Shown here piece after piece: positions 23,937-32,832 of a stretch of DNA of 64,000 bases (positions are counted from its first letter, which is position 1; the number at the start of each line of letters is the position of its first letter). This DNA comes from DAIDKA01 sp963726995 (GTDB lineage: Bacteria; Pseudomonadota; Gammaproteobacteria; Steroidobacterales; Steroidobacteraceae). A program made the translations under genes and the position numbers. The stretch spans positions 558,001 through 622,000 of the forward strand of contig CAVSEP010000006.1 of assembly GCA_963726995.1 (NCBI GenBank), written 5' to 3'. The notes under the pieces were generated by a model. The model ran no database searches, was not told the DNA's origin, and saw only the letters and a program-made list of their open reading frames with translations.

Positions 23937-24810
23937 TCCTTTCATCCTGGACCGACGCGCGGTGCGCGCGGCCTTCGATCGCGCCAGCGCCACGTACGAT
24001 GCCGCCGCGGTGCTCCAGACCCGGGTGCGCGATGAGCTGCTGGCGCGATTGGACCTGGTGAACCTTGCGCCGGAGGTGGTCGTGGACCTGGGCTGCGGCA
24101 CCGGGCAGGGAGCGCGCCGGTTGAAGGAGCGCTATCGGGGCGCGCTGGTGGTGGCGCTCGACCCCGCGGCCGGCATGCTGCGTGAAGCGCGGCGCCGCAG
24201 CGGCTGGCTGCGCCCCCTGCAGCGCGTCCGCGGGGATGTCTTCCAGCTGCCCTTCAGGCAGGGCAGCGTCAGCCTGATGTTCAGCAATCTGATGCTGCAG
24301 TGGTGCGACGATCTGGATCTCGCCCTGGCCGAAATCCGCCGCGTCCTGGCGCCCGAGGGCTTCTTCGGCTTCAGCACCTTCGGTCCGGATACGCTGCGCG
24401 AGCTGCGGCAGGCCTGGGCCGCCGCGGACGGCAACACCCACGTCAGCGGTTTTCGCGACATGCACGACATCGGGGATGCGCTCACGCGCGCGGGGCTGTC
24501 GGAACCGGTGATGGACGTCGAGCGCCTCACCATGGTCTACCCGGATGTCGCCGCGATCACCCGGGATCTGAAGGTCATCGGTGCGCACAACGCCACCGCG
24601 GCACGCGCCCGGGGACTCACCGGCAAGGGCCGCTGGCGCGCCATGACCGCGGCCTACGAAGCCCAGCGGCAGGGCGGATTGCTGCCGGCCACCTACGAGG
24701 TGGTCTATGGCGCCGCCTGGGGCGCGCGGGGTCGGCCGGGCGCGGCGGCGGTCCACGGTGAAGTGCGGATCCCGGTGAATGCCATCCGCGTCGGACGCCG
24801 GGAACCTTAG
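23923..24810 (+). CDS. bioC: Malonyl-ACP O-methyltransferase
   Basis: 295 residues from ATG at 23923. It methylates malonyl-ACP so that fatty acid synthesis can build the pimeloyl chain. The SAM-binding motif VVDLGCGTGQGARRL is at ~46-60, with the FDRAS.TYDAAAVLQ opening typical of BioC and the SNLMLQW and FSTFGPDTLRELR segments. It overlaps bioF and is two bases from bioD. No bioH-type esterase gene is adjacent, so the methyl ester must be removed by an enzyme encoded elsewhere. Confidence 0.93.
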   Translation: MQPPDPFILDRRAVRAAFDRASATYDAAAVLQTRVRDELLARLDLVNLAPEVVVDLGCGTGQGARRLKERYRGALVVALDPAAGMLREARRRSGWLRPLQRVRGDVFQLPFRQGSVSLMFSNLMLQWCDDLDLALAEIRRVLAPEGFFGFSTFGPDTLRELRQAWAAADGNTHVSGFRDMHDIGDALTRAGLSEPVMDVERLTMVYPDVAAITRDLKVIGAHNATAARARGLTGKGRWRAMTAAYEAQRQGGLLPATYEVVYGAAWGARGRPGAAAVHGEVRIPVNAIRVGRREP

Positions 24811-24812
24811 CG

Positions 24813-25502
24813 GTGGCCAGGGGCCTGTTTGTGACCGGCACCGACACGGGCGTGGGCAAGACCGTGGTCGCCCGGCTCATCGTGCGCGGCCTGGTCGACA
24901 GCGGTGTTCGCGTGGCGGTCATGAAGCCCGTGGCCGCGGGCAGCTTCGCGACGGCGCAGGGCCTGCGCAACGAGGATGCGCTGGGTCTCATGGCCGACAG
25001 CAACGTCGCGCTCTCCTATGAGAGCGTCAATCCCTACTGCCTGGCCGCGCCCGTCTCCCCGCACCTGGCGGCCCGGGATGCCGGCCTGAGCATCGAATTG
25101 CCGCGTATCCGGGAGAACCTGCGCCTGCTGCAGGGAGGCGCCGACTGGGTGATCGTGGAGGGCGCGGGGGGCTGGCTTGCGCCGCTGAACGAGGAGGAGT
25201 TCATCGCGGACCTGGCCGCGGCGCTTGAATTGCCGGTGTTGCTGGTGGTGGGCCTGCGCCTGGGCTGCCTGAACCACGCGCTGCTCACCGTGGCGGCCAT
25301 ACGGCAGCGGCGGCTGCCGCTGGCGGGCTGGATCGGCAATCAGATCGACCCCGGCTTTGCCCGCATGCCGGACAACCTGGCCACGCTCGAGCAGCACATC
25401 GGCCGCCCGCCGATCGCCGTCGTGGCACACGCTCCGGACGGGCGGGCACCGGCGCCGCTGGCGGCCGGCGCGCTCGCCGCCCTGGCACTCGCCGATGCGT
25501 AA
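24813..25502 (+). CDS. bioD: Dethiobiotin synthetase
   Basis: 229 residues from a GTG start. It closes the ureido ring of biotin using CO2 and ATP. The P-loop GLFVTGTDTGVGKT is at the N-terminus, with the conserved MKPVAAG and EGAGGWLAPL segments. Last gene of the bioBFCD operon. bioA, the preceding pathway step, is not in the window. Confidence 0.95.
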   Translation: MARGLFVTGTDTGVGKTVVARLIVRGLVDSGVRVAVMKPVAAGSFATAQGLRNEDALGLMADSNVALSYESVNPYCLAAPVSPHLAARDAGLSIELPRIRENLRLLQGGADWVIVEGAGGWLAPLNEEEFIADLAAALELPVLLVVGLRLGCLNHALLTVAAIRQRRLPLAGWIGNQIDPGFARMPDNLATLEQHIGRPPIAVVAHAPDGRAPAPLAAGALAALALADA

Positions 25503-25518
25503 GCAGTTGACTTGAATA

Positions 25519-25524
25519 TATAAT
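25519..25524 (+). promoter_or_regulatory. TATAAT -10 before the DUF2244 gene
   Basis: A perfect TATAAT in a locally A+T-rich stretch ends 13 bases before the DUF2244 ATG. A -35 at the right spacing is weak. It may start the cox locus transcript or only the first gene. Confidence 0.5.
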
Positions 25525-25537
25525 TCGACCCTGTACC

Positions 25538-26026
25538 ATGCACCCCGAATCCGTGCACGCCTGCATCGTGATAGCACCGAACTGCTCGCTCAGCGTGCGG
25601 GGCGCGGTGCTGTTCTTCCTGACGGCGTGCGCGCCGTGTTTCGGCATCGCGGGCCTGCTCACCATCCTGGGGTTCTGGCCGGTGCTGCCCTTCGCGGGCC
25701 TGGAAATGCTGCTGCTGGGTGCGGCCCTGCGCCTGAGCCTGGCGCGGCGGCATCACCGCCAGACCATCGTCGTATCCGAGTCGGACATCGCCGTGCAGTC
25801 CAGGATCGGCAGGAACAACAGTGATGTTGTGTTTCCGCGGCACTGGGCACAGGTTAAACTGCGCCGCTCAACGTCGCGCCTGCATCCGAGCCGCCTGGTG
25901 ATCGAATCGCATGGTCGACAATGCGCAGTGGGTGACTTCCTGACCGAGGAGGAGCGCCGTGGCCTTTATGGTGAGCTCAAGGTGCTCATCGGCCGCGTCA
26001 ACGAGTCGCCGACGCTAGGCTTTTAG
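25538..26026 (+). CDS. DUF2244 family membrane protein
   Basis: 162 residues. Two predicted membrane helices at ~22-38 and ~42-62 (GAVLFFLTACAPCFGIAG, VLPFAGLEMLLLGAALRLSL) are followed by a small cytoplasmic beta-rich domain ending in LTEEERRGLYGELKVLI. This matches the DUF2244 family, which is often found just upstream of cytochrome oxidase genes, as here (47 bases before coxB). Function unknown; an oxidase-associated role is inferred from context. Confidence 0.82.
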   Translation: MHPESVHACIVIAPNCSLSVRGAVLFFLTACAPCFGIAGLLTILGFWPVLPFAGLEMLLLGAALRLSLARRHHRQTIVVSESDIAVQSRIGRNNSDVVFPRHWAQVKLRRSTSRLHPSRLVIESHGRQCAVGDFLTEEERRGLYGELKVLIGRVNESPTLGF

Positions 26027-26073
26027 ATGAGGCCCGAGGTTCTGATGGCCGCAGGCCACGAGATATACATAAC

Positions 26074-26916
26074 ATGATGCGCAAATTGCTTTCCCAGTCC
26101 GGCGCCGCTGCCGCCTTGAGCCTGAGTCTGTTGCCCGCGGCGCACGCTGATTCCGGCTGGGGCCTGCTGAACATGACCCAGGGCGTGACCGCGATGTCGC
26201 GCCAGATCTACGGCCTGCACATGCTGATGTTCTGGCTGTGCGTGTGGATCGCGGTGGTGGTCTTCGGCGTAATGGCCTATTCGATCTTCAAGTTCCGCAA
26301 GTCGCGCGGCGCCGTCCCCGACACCACCCTGGTCCACAGCACCATGGTGGAAATCATCTGGACCATCGTACCCATCGCCATTCTGGTGGCCACCGCGGTA
26401 CCGGCCGCCACCACGCTGATCAAGACCGAGGATCTGCGCAACTCGCAGCTGACCATCCGGGTCACCGGCTTCCAGTGGGGCTGGAACTACGAGTACCTGA
26501 ACTCCGGCGTCAGCTACTTCTCGAAGCTGGACCGCGCCAGCGATGCCGCCCGGCAACTGGGTTCGGGCGTGGACGTGACCACCATTCCGCACTACCTGCT
26601 GAATGTGGACAATCCGCTGGTGGTGCCGGTGGGCACCAAGGTGCGGCTGCTGATCACCGGCGCCGACGTGATCCATTCCTGGTGGGTGCCGGCCTTCGGC
26701 GTCAAGAAGGATGCGATTCCGGGGTTCGTCAACGAATCCTGGTTCAACATCGATGCCGACAAGCCCGGCCTGTACCGCGGCAACTGCGCGGAACTGTGCG
26801 GCCGTGATCACGGCTTCATGCCCATCGTCGTCGACGCGCGCTCCCCGGAAGATTTCCAGGCCTGGCTGAAGTCCAAACAGCCTCCGGCCGCTGACTCGGC
26901 GCCGACTGCCAAGTAA
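26074..26916 (+). CDS. coxB: Cytochrome c oxidase subunit II
   Basis: 280 residues. It accepts electrons from cytochrome c at the binuclear CuA centre and passes them to subunit I. A signal peptide and two membrane helices are N-terminal. The periplasmic cupredoxin domain has FQWGWNYEYLNSG and the CuA ligands in GNCAELCGRDHGFM. No cytochrome c domain is fused at the C-terminus. It is directly upstream of ctaD. No obvious Shine-Dalgarno precedes the ATG. Confidence 0.95.
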   Translation: MMRKLLSQSGAAAALSLSLLPAAHADSGWGLLNMTQGVTAMSRQIYGLHMLMFWLCVWIAVVVFGVMAYSIFKFRKSRGAVPDTTLVHSTMVEIIWTIVPIAILVATAVPAATTLIKTEDLRNSQLTIRVTGFQWGWNYEYLNSGVSYFSKLDRASDAARQLGSGVDVTTIPHYLLNVDNPLVVPVGTKVRLLITGADVIHSWWVPAFGVKKDAIPGFVNESWFNIDADKPGLYRGNCAELCGRDHGFMPIVVDARSPEDFQAWLKSKQPPAADSAPTAK

Positions 26917-26950
26917 CGGCCCCGACCGATACATATATAGAGATACGAAT

Positions 26951-28579
26951 ATGGCCTACAACGATCACTCCGCCGCGGCCCATGACCATGATGCGCACGA
27001 GCACGATGCGCACGACCACAAGCCGCGCGGCTGGCGCCGCTGGGTGTATGCCACCAATCACAAGGACATCGGCACGATGTACCTGGTGTTCGCCGGCATC
27101 AGCTTCTTCATCGGCGGCGGCATGGCGATGCTCATCCGCCTGGAGCTGTTCAAGCCCGGCATGCAGTTCCTGGATCCGCAGTTCTTCAACACCATGACCA
27201 CCATGCACGCGCTGGAGATGATCTTCGGTGCGGTCATGCCGGCCTGGACGGGACTTGCGAACTGGATGATCCCCATGCAGGTGGGCGCGCCCGACATGGC
27301 GCTGCCGCGCCTGAACAATTTCAGCTTCTGGATCCTGCCCTTTGCCTTCACGCTGCTGCTGGCGACGCTGTTCGTGCCCGGCGGCGGACCTGCCGGCGGC
27401 TGGACCATGTATCCGCCGCTGATGCTGCAGGGTGGCGCGGGCTTCCCGATGACCATCTTCGCCATCCACATGATGGGTATTTCCTCCATCCTGGGCGCGA
27501 TCAACGTCGTCGTGACCATCATGAACCTGCGCGCGCCCGGCATGACGCTGCTGCGCATGCCGCTGTTCGTGTGGACCTGGCTGATCACCGCCTACCTGCT
27601 GATCGCGGTGATGCCGGTGCTCGCGGGCGCGGTGACCATGCTGCTCACCGACCACTTCTTCGGCACCACCTTCTTCACCGCCGCCGGCGGCGGCGATCCG
27701 GTGATGTTCCAGCACATCTTCTGGTTCTTCGGCCATCCGGAAGTCTACATTCTGATCCTCCCGGCCTTCGGCATCGTCTCGGAGATCATCCCGACCTTCT
27801 CGCGCAAGCCGCTGTTCGGCTACGAGGCCATGGTGTACGCGACCGCCTCGATCGCCTTCCTGTCCTTCATCGTCTGGGCCCACCACATGTTCACGGTGGG
27901 CATGCCGCTGGCAGGTCAGCTGTTCTTCATGCTCTCGACCATGCTGATCGCGATCCCGACCGGCGTGAAGGTGTTCAACTGGACGGCCACCATGTACAAG
28001 GGCTCGCTCTCCTTCGAGCCGCCGATGCTGTTCGCGCTGTCGTTCCTGTTCCTGTTCACCATTGGCGGCCTGTCGGGGCTGATGCTGGCCATCGTGCCCG
28101 CGGACTACCAGTACCAGGACACCTACTTCGTGGTGGCGCATTTCCACTACGTGCTGGTGCCGGGCGCCGTGTTCGCCATCATGGCCGGCGTCTACTACTG
28201 GCTGCCGAAGTGGACCGGCAACATGTATGACCAGCGTCTCGCCAAGTGGCACTTCTGGCTCTCGACCATCTTCGTGAACGTGCTGTTCTTCCCGCAGCAC
28301 TTCCTGGGCCTGGCGGGCATGCCGCGGCGCATTCCGGACTACGCGGTGCAGTTCACCGACTGGAACATGGTGTCCTCGATCGGCGGCTTCGCCTTCGGGC
28401 TCTCGCAGTTCCTGTTTCCGTACATCATCTGGAAGTGCGTGCGCGGCGGCGTGCGCATCGGCAATCGCGCCTGGGAAGGCGCGCACGGCCTGGAGTGGGA
28501 GCTGCCCTCCCCGCCGCCGTTCCATTCCTGGACGGATCCGCCGTCGGCCGCACTCATCCAGCGCGGCGCGGCGCATTGA
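26951..28579 (+). CDS. ctaD: Cytochrome c oxidase subunit I
   Basis: 542 residues, 12 membrane helices. It holds heme a and the heme a3-CuB site for O2 reduction and proton pumping. Visible ligands: MTTMHALEM (heme a), WFFGHPEVYILILPAFG (CuB His and the cross-linked Tyr, A1-type), VWAHHMF (two CuB His), VAHFHYVLV (heme His). The N-terminus is extended by an unusually His/Asp-rich stretch (residues 6-24). The stop overlaps the next small gene by one base. Confidence 0.97.
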   Translation: MAYNDHSAAAHDHDAHEHDAHDHKPRGWRRWVYATNHKDIGTMYLVFAGISFFIGGGMAMLIRLELFKPGMQFLDPQFFNTMTTMHALEMIFGAVMPAWTGLANWMIPMQVGAPDMALPRLNNFSFWILPFAFTLLLATLFVPGGGPAGGWTMYPPLMLQGGAGFPMTIFAIHMMGISSILGAINVVVTIMNLRAPGMTLLRMPLFVWTWLITAYLLIAVMPVLAGAVTMLLTDHFFGTTFFTAAGGGDPVMFQHIFWFFGHPEVYILILPAFGIVSEIIPTFSRKPLFGYEAMVYATASIAFLSFIVWAHHMFTVGMPLAGQLFFMLSTMLIAIPTGVKVFNWTATMYKGSLSFEPPMLFALSFLFLFTIGGLSGLMLAIVPADYQYQDTYFVVAHFHYVLVPGAVFAIMAGVYYWLPKWTGNMYDQRLAKWHFWLSTIFVNVLFFPQHFLGLAGMPRRIPDYAVQFTDWNMVSSIGGFAFGLSQFLFPYIIWKCVRGGVRIGNRAWEGAHGLEWELPSPPPFHSWTDPPSAALIQRGAAH

Positions 28580-28719
28580 TGTCGGCCGAGGCGCCCACGG
28601 TGTCCGCTGACGGCCGTCGCCGGCGCGACGTGCGGCGCGCGGCAGTGCTGCTGGGCACGGTCGCGGTGGTCTTCTACGTGGGCTTCATCGCCATGATGAT
28701 CTGGCGGGCCACCCGATGA
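28579..28719 (+). CDS. Small single-helix cytochrome oxidase assembly-type protein
   Basis: 46 residues. A charged N-terminus (GRRRRDVRRA) is followed by one membrane helix, VLLGTVAVVFYVGFIAMMIW. It sits between ctaD and ctaG, overlapping both by 1 and 4 bases. This position and shape match the small cytochrome oxidase assembly protein of other proteobacteria. It likely helps copper or subunit assembly, but no catalytic residues are present. Confidence 0.75.
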   Translation: MSAEAPTVSADGRRRRDVRRAAVLLGTVAVVFYVGFIAMMIWRATR

Positions 28720-29273
28720 GCCTGGAGCGCGCCAGCCCCGGCAAGACCAACCGCTCGCTGGCCACGAAGCTGTTCGTCTTTGCCCTCGGCAGCTTCGGCT
28801 TCGGGTTCGCGCTGGTGCCGCTGTATGACGTGCTGTGCGCGGTCACCGGACAGGGCGACCAGAAGGCGCTCGCGCGGGCCGCCGTGGTCACCGAACATCC
28901 GGATCTCGCGCGCACCGTCACCGTGGATTTCCTCACCGACGTGCCGGCGAACGGCAACTGGGAATTCCACCCGGTGGTCAAGACCATGCAGGTGCACCCC
29001 GGCCAGCTCTACTCGACGCAGTTCTATGCCCACAATCTCATGGGTCATGACACCGTGGCCCAGGCCGTGCCGGATATCTCGCCGTCCAAGGCGGCCGCCT
29101 GGTTCCGCAAGACCGAGTGCTTCTGCTTCTCGCCGCAGCGCTTCAGCGTCAACCAGGAGCGCGTCATGCCGGTGCGGTTCTTCGTCGACCCGGCGCTACC
29201 CAAGTACATCGATCGTCTGACGCTGACCTATACGTTCTACGATTCCTCGACAATGATCAAACCCGAGAAATGA
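28716..29273 (+). CDS. ctaG: Cytochrome oxidase copper chaperone CtaG/Cox11
   Basis: 185 residues. It delivers copper to the CuB site of subunit I. One N-terminal membrane helix (FVFALGSFGFGFALVPLYDVLC) anchors a periplasmic Ig-like domain with the copper motif ECFCF, preceded by FRKT and followed by QRFSVNQ. The start overlaps the small upstream gene (ATGA). The family length is normal. Confidence 0.95.
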   Translation: MSLERASPGKTNRSLATKLFVFALGSFGFGFALVPLYDVLCAVTGQGDQKALARAAVVTEHPDLARTVTVDFLTDVPANGNWEFHPVVKTMQVHPGQLYSTQFYAHNLMGHDTVAQAVPDISPSKAAAWFRKTECFCFSPQRFSVNQERVMPVRFFVDPALPKYIDRLTLTYTFYDSSTMIKPEK

Positions 29274-29275
29274 CA

Positions 29276-30163
29276 ATGGCACAGGCTCACGCCCCGGACA
29301 CCGGTCACTACTACGTTCCGCACGCCAGCCTCTGGCCCATCGTCGGTTCCGTGTCGCTGTTCACGATCATGCTGGGCACGGTGACCTACTTCAATGACTG
29401 GGCCGGCGCCTGGGCGCTGGTGCCGGGATTCACGCTCATCGCCTGCACGTTCTTCGGCTGGTTCTACTCCGTCATCGGCGAAGACCAGCAGGGCGTGTTC
29501 AACAACCAGGTGGACAAGTCGTTCCGGATGGGAATGATGTGGTTCATCTTCTCGGAAGTGATGTTCTTCGCGGCCTTCTTCGGCGCGCTGTTCTATGCCC
29601 GGGTGCTCTCGACCGCCTGGCTGGGCGGCCGTTCGGTGCACATCTTCACCAACATCCTGCTATGGCCGCACTACGACGGCACCTGGCCCACCAACGGTCC
29701 GGGTCACGTCGGTGGTCACGCGGACGGCACCTTCGAGATCGTGCCCGCGTTCAGCCTGCCGGCGCTGAACACCCTCATCCTGCTCACCAGCGGCGTCACC
29801 ATCACCATCGCGCATCACGCGCTGCGGGCGGGCAAGCGCGGCGTGCTGACGCTGTTCCTCGCGCTGACCTTCATCCTGGGGTTCAGCTTCGTGGCGTTGC
29901 AGGCCCACGAGTACGGCGAGGCCTATCATGAGCTGGGTCTGAAACTGAGCACCGGCATTTACGGCTCCACCTTCTTCATGCTCACCGGTTTCCACGGCCT
30001 GCATGTGACCATCGGCGCCATCATGCTCACGGTGGTGTGGCTGCGCGTGCTGCGCGGCCACTTCACGCCCGAGAAGCATTTCGCGTTCGAGGCGGTGGCC
30101 TGGTACTGGCACTTCGTCGACGTGGTCTGGTTGGGCCTGTTCGTCTTCGTGTACTGGCTATAG
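29276..30163 (+). CDS. ctaE: Cytochrome c oxidase subunit III
   Basis: 295 residues from ATG at 29276, chosen because GAGA lies 7 bases before it; another ATG at 29270 overlaps the ctaG stop. Seven membrane helices, with FSEVMFFAAFFGALFYAR, FVALQAHEYGEAYH (the conserved His/Glu for lipid binding) and FHGLHVTIGA typical of subunit III. It stabilises the oxidase and proton uptake. Converges with the DUF2909 gene with a six-base overlap. Confidence 0.95.
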   Translation: MAQAHAPDTGHYYVPHASLWPIVGSVSLFTIMLGTVTYFNDWAGAWALVPGFTLIACTFFGWFYSVIGEDQQGVFNNQVDKSFRMGMMWFIFSEVMFFAAFFGALFYARVLSTAWLGGRSVHIFTNILLWPHYDGTWPTNGPGHVGGHADGTFEIVPAFSLPALNTLILLTSGVTITIAHHALRAGKRGVLTLFLALTFILGFSFVALQAHEYGEAYHELGLKLSTGIYGSTFFMLTGFHGLHVTIGAIMLTVVWLRVLRGHFTPEKHFAFEAVAWYWHFVDVVWLGLFVFVYWL

Positions 30164-30361
30164 GCCATGCGGGGCGATCAGCCCCGTCGCCCAGGCAATC
30201 ATCAGCAGGATGAACAGCCCCACGGACAGACCCACTCGCAGGGCCAGCGAGCGGAACATCCTGCGCGAGTCTCCGCCGCTGCGCGTGAGGTGAAACAGCG
30301 CGGACCCCAGACTCGCGACGATGGCCACCAGCATGAGAACGACCAGGACCTTGAACGCCAT
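30158..30361 (-). CDS. DUF2909 twin-transmembrane protein
   Basis: 67 residues from ATG at 30361. Two membrane helices (FKVLVVLMLVAIVASLGSALFHL and LRVGLSVGLFILLMIAWATGLI) are joined by a basic Arg-rich loop. This matches the DUF2909 family, usually found in reverse orientation between cox subunit III and surf1, exactly as here. Function unknown; probably linked to oxidase assembly. An in-frame longer start at 30469 would run into the surf1 promoter region and is not favoured. Confidence 0.8.
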   Translation of the reverse strand: MAFKVLVVLMLVAIVASLGSALFHLTRSGGDSRRMFRSLALRVGLSVGLFILLMIAWATGLIAPHGL

Positions 30362-30426
30362 CTGCACGCCGACCTCCGTCACAGCCCCAAGTTGAGCTGT
30401 CGCCCAATTATAGGTCCCTCGAGCCC

Positions 30427-31173
30427 ATGCCCATCGTGAGTTTCCCTGTTGGCGCGCGCCGCTTCGCACCCTCCTGGCCGATGACGCTGCTGAGCCTGGT
30501 GCTGTGCCTGCTGTTCATCCGGCTGGGCAGCTGGCAGTGGGACCGCGGGGTGCGGCGCCAGGCCGAGTGGGATGCCTTCGCCCGCGGCGCCGATGCGCCG
30601 CTGGCGGTGGGCGCGCAGGCCCTGGATTCGCTGGCACGGTTCCAGCGCATCACGCTGGCGGGCAGCTGGGACGGCGAGCATCAGTTCCTGCTCGACAACC
30701 GCTCCCATGCGGGGCTGCCGGGCTATGAAGTGCTGACGCCCCTGAAGCGCACCGCTGGCGGTGTGCTGCTCATCGACCGGGGTTGGGTGGCCTTCACGGG
30801 CTCGCGGGCGCGACTGCCGCCGATCCGGATCGAAGGATCGGCATCCGTGACCCTGACGGGCCGGCTGGACAATTTGCCCGCGGGCGGGCTGGCCCTGGGT
30901 CACGCTGCCCCGGCAGATGATGCCGGCTGGCCCAAGGTCACCAGCTTCCCGACGCTCGCCGAACTGAGCGCGGCGCTGGGGCAGAAGATCGAACCGTGGA
31001 TGCTGCTGCTCGACCCGGCAGGTCCTGACGGCTATTTGCGGGACTGGCAGCCGCCCGGCCTGTCACCGCTGCGCCACTTCTCCTATGCCATCCAGTGGTG
31101 GGGATTCGCACTGACCCTGGGTGTCATCTGGGGGATCATGAGCACACGGCGGCGGGAGCCTACCCTCAAGTGA
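30427..31173 (+). CDS. surf1: SURF1 family cytochrome oxidase assembly protein
   Basis: 248 residues. Two membrane helices at the ends (PMTLLSLVLCLLFIRLGSWQW and YAIQWWGFALTLGVIWGI) flank a periplasmic domain with FLLDNRSHAGLPGYEVLTPL and LIDRGWVAF, the SURF1 signatures. It assists heme a insertion into subunit I. The stop overlaps the next gene's GTG. A TATAGG lies 12 bases before the ATG. Confidence 0.92.
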   Translation: MPIVSFPVGARRFAPSWPMTLLSLVLCLLFIRLGSWQWDRGVRRQAEWDAFARGADAPLAVGAQALDSLARFQRITLAGSWDGEHQFLLDNRSHAGLPGYEVLTPLKRTAGGVLLIDRGWVAFTGSRARLPPIRIEGSASVTLTGRLDNLPAGGLALGHAAPADDAGWPKVTSFPTLAELSAALGQKIEPWMLLLDPAGPDGYLRDWQPPGLSPLRHFSYAIQWWGFALTLGVIWGIMSTRRREPTLK

Positions 31174-31769
31174 ACACGACCATCGATCCAGAACTGCACC
31201 GCCGGAATTTCCGCACGGTGTTCGCCCTCGGCGGCCTGTTCCTGCTGCCGTTGCTGCTGTCCTTCTGGCTGTACTACGGCGTGCACTGGCGCCCGCTGGG
31301 CACCACCAATCACGGCGATCTCATCGTGCCGGCACGACCCCTGCCGGATGTCAGCCTGCCGGACGCCAAGGGTGTCGCGCACGCCAAGGTGTTGCGCGGC
31401 AAGTGGACACTGGTGTACGTGGGCACGGGCGCGTGCGACGCGGACTGTCGCACCACGCTGGTCTTCATGCGCCAGACGCGGCTCTCGCTCAACAATGAAA
31501 TGACGCGCGTGCAGCGCGTGCTGCTGGCAACGGGGCAGTGCTGCGACGGGACGTATCTGGCCAGCGAGCATCCGGGACTGCTGGTGCTGGATGCCTCGCA
31601 GGCGGTGGCGCAACCGTTGCTGGCGCAGTTTCCCGCCGATGGACGCGCCCAAGCGCTGTATGTCGTGGATCCCTTGGGCAACCTCATGATGCGCTACGAT
31701 GCCCGCCTGCCGCCGAAGGGCCTGCTCGAGGACCTGAAGCGACTGCTGCAGCTGTCGCACATTGGCTGA
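31170..31769 (+). CDS. Membrane-anchored thioredoxin-fold (SCO-like) protein of the cox locus
   Basis: 199 residues from GTG at 31170, overlapping the surf1 stop. One membrane helix (TVFALGGLFLLPLLLSFWLYYG) is followed by a thioredoxin-like domain with GKWTLVYVGTGACDADCRTT. The CxxxC pair at CDADC is the metal or redox motif expected of SCO-type copper chaperones. A second pair of adjacent cysteines (GQCCDG) is unusual. Conserved at this place in many cox loci, it probably serves copper delivery or thiol redox for CuA; that role is inferred. Confidence 0.75.
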   Translation: MNTTIDPELHRRNFRTVFALGGLFLLPLLLSFWLYYGVHWRPLGTTNHGDLIVPARPLPDVSLPDAKGVAHAKVLRGKWTLVYVGTGACDADCRTTLVFMRQTRLSLNNEMTRVQRVLLATGQCCDGTYLASEHPGLLVLDASQAVAQPLLAQFPADGRAQALYVVDPLGNLMMRYDARLPPKGLLEDLKRLLQLSHIG

Positions 31770-31773
31770 ACTC

Positions 31774-32832
31774 ATGCTTCGGGACTCCGATACCACTCTT
31801 CTTTGGATGCGGCGCATCGCCCTGGTCGCGGTGGCGCTGGCCTTCGTCGTGGTGGTGCTGGGCGCCTATGTGCGCCTGACCGTGGCCGGCCTGGGCTGCC
31901 CGGACTGGCCCGGCTGCTATGGTCACGCCACGCCCACCGGGGCCGCGGCCGGCATTGCCGCCGGCACCACCGATGCCGGCGCGACGCCGCTCAACGTCGG
32001 CAAGGCCTGGCGCGAGATGATCCATCGGTATCTGGCGGGATCCCTGGTGGTACTCACGCTGCTGCTCGCCGCGCTGGCGCTGATCCGGAAATTCGGCCGC
32101 GACCGGGACGGCATCGCAGTGCCGCTGACGCTGGCGGTGGTGGCCACCATCGTGGTGCAGGCACTGCTGGGCATGCTCACCGTGACCTGGCAGGTGGCGC
32201 CGCAGATCGTGACGCTGCATCTGCTCTTCGGCATGACGACCCTGGGGCTGCTGTGGTGGCTGTGGCTCACGCTGGATGCGCATGTTCCGCGCACCGCGCA
32301 GCCCGCGCTGGGACGCAGCCCGCCGGTGGGCTGGGCGGCATCCAACAGCGCGAGCCGCGCCCTGGCTTTCATCGGTCTTGCGGCATTGGGCGTGCAAATT
32401 GCCCTCGGCGGCTGGACCAGCACCAACTATGCGGCAATCGCCTGCCCGGATTTCCCGACCTGCCAGGCCTCCTGGTGGCCTTCGATGGACTTCAGCCACG
32501 CCTTCGTCCTGTGGCATTCGCCGACCATGAACTACGAGGGCGGGATATTGGGGAATGCCGCGCGCATTGCCATTCACTTCACGCATCGGCTGGGCGCGCT
32601 CGTGGCCAGCGCCGCGCTGTTGCTGGCGGCGCTGTGGATACTGCGTGAGCGCAGCCTGCCGCGGGCGCGGCTCGCGGCCGCAGCCGTGCTGCTGGCCTTG
32701 GGCCTGCAGCTCACCATCGGCATCAGCATGGTCGTGGAGGGCTTTCCGCTGTGGCTCGCCACCGCCCACAACGGCGGGGCCGCGCTGCTGCTGCTGGCGA
32801 CCCTGGCGCTCAACCATCGGCTGAATGCATGA
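31774..32832 (+). CDS. ctaA: Heme A synthase (Cox15/CtaA)
   Basis: 352 residues, eight membrane helices. It oxidises the heme O methyl group to formyl to make heme A. Conserved features: VRLTVAGLGCPDWPGCYG, EMIHRYLAGSLV, LHLLFGMTTLGLL, FTHRLGALVA and TAHNGGAALLL, which supply the heme-binding histidines. ATG at 31774 is preferred over a TTG at 31762. The stop overlaps the cyoE/ctaB start. Confidence 0.94.
   Translation: MLRDSDTTLLWMRRIALVAVALAFVVVVLGAYVRLTVAGLGCPDWPGCYGHATPTGAAAGIAAGTTDAGATPLNVGKAWREMIHRYLAGSLVVLTLLLAALALIRKFGRDRDGIAVPLTLAVVATIVVQALLGMLTVTWQVAPQIVTLHLLFGMTTLGLLWWLWLTLDAHVPRTAQPALGRSPPVGWAASNSASRALAFIGLAALGVQIALGGWTSTNYAAIACPDFPTCQASWWPSMDFSHAFVLWHSPTMNYEGGILGNAARIAIHFTHRLGALVASAALLLAALWILRERSLPRARLAAAAVLLALGLQLTIGISMVVEGFPLWLATAHNGGAALLLLATLALNHRLNA

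Noticed and set aside
26816..28576. 586-codon minus-strand open frame opposite ctaD
   Set aside because: His/Gln/Arg-rich shadow of a clear oxidase subunit; high G+C makes long antisense frames common.
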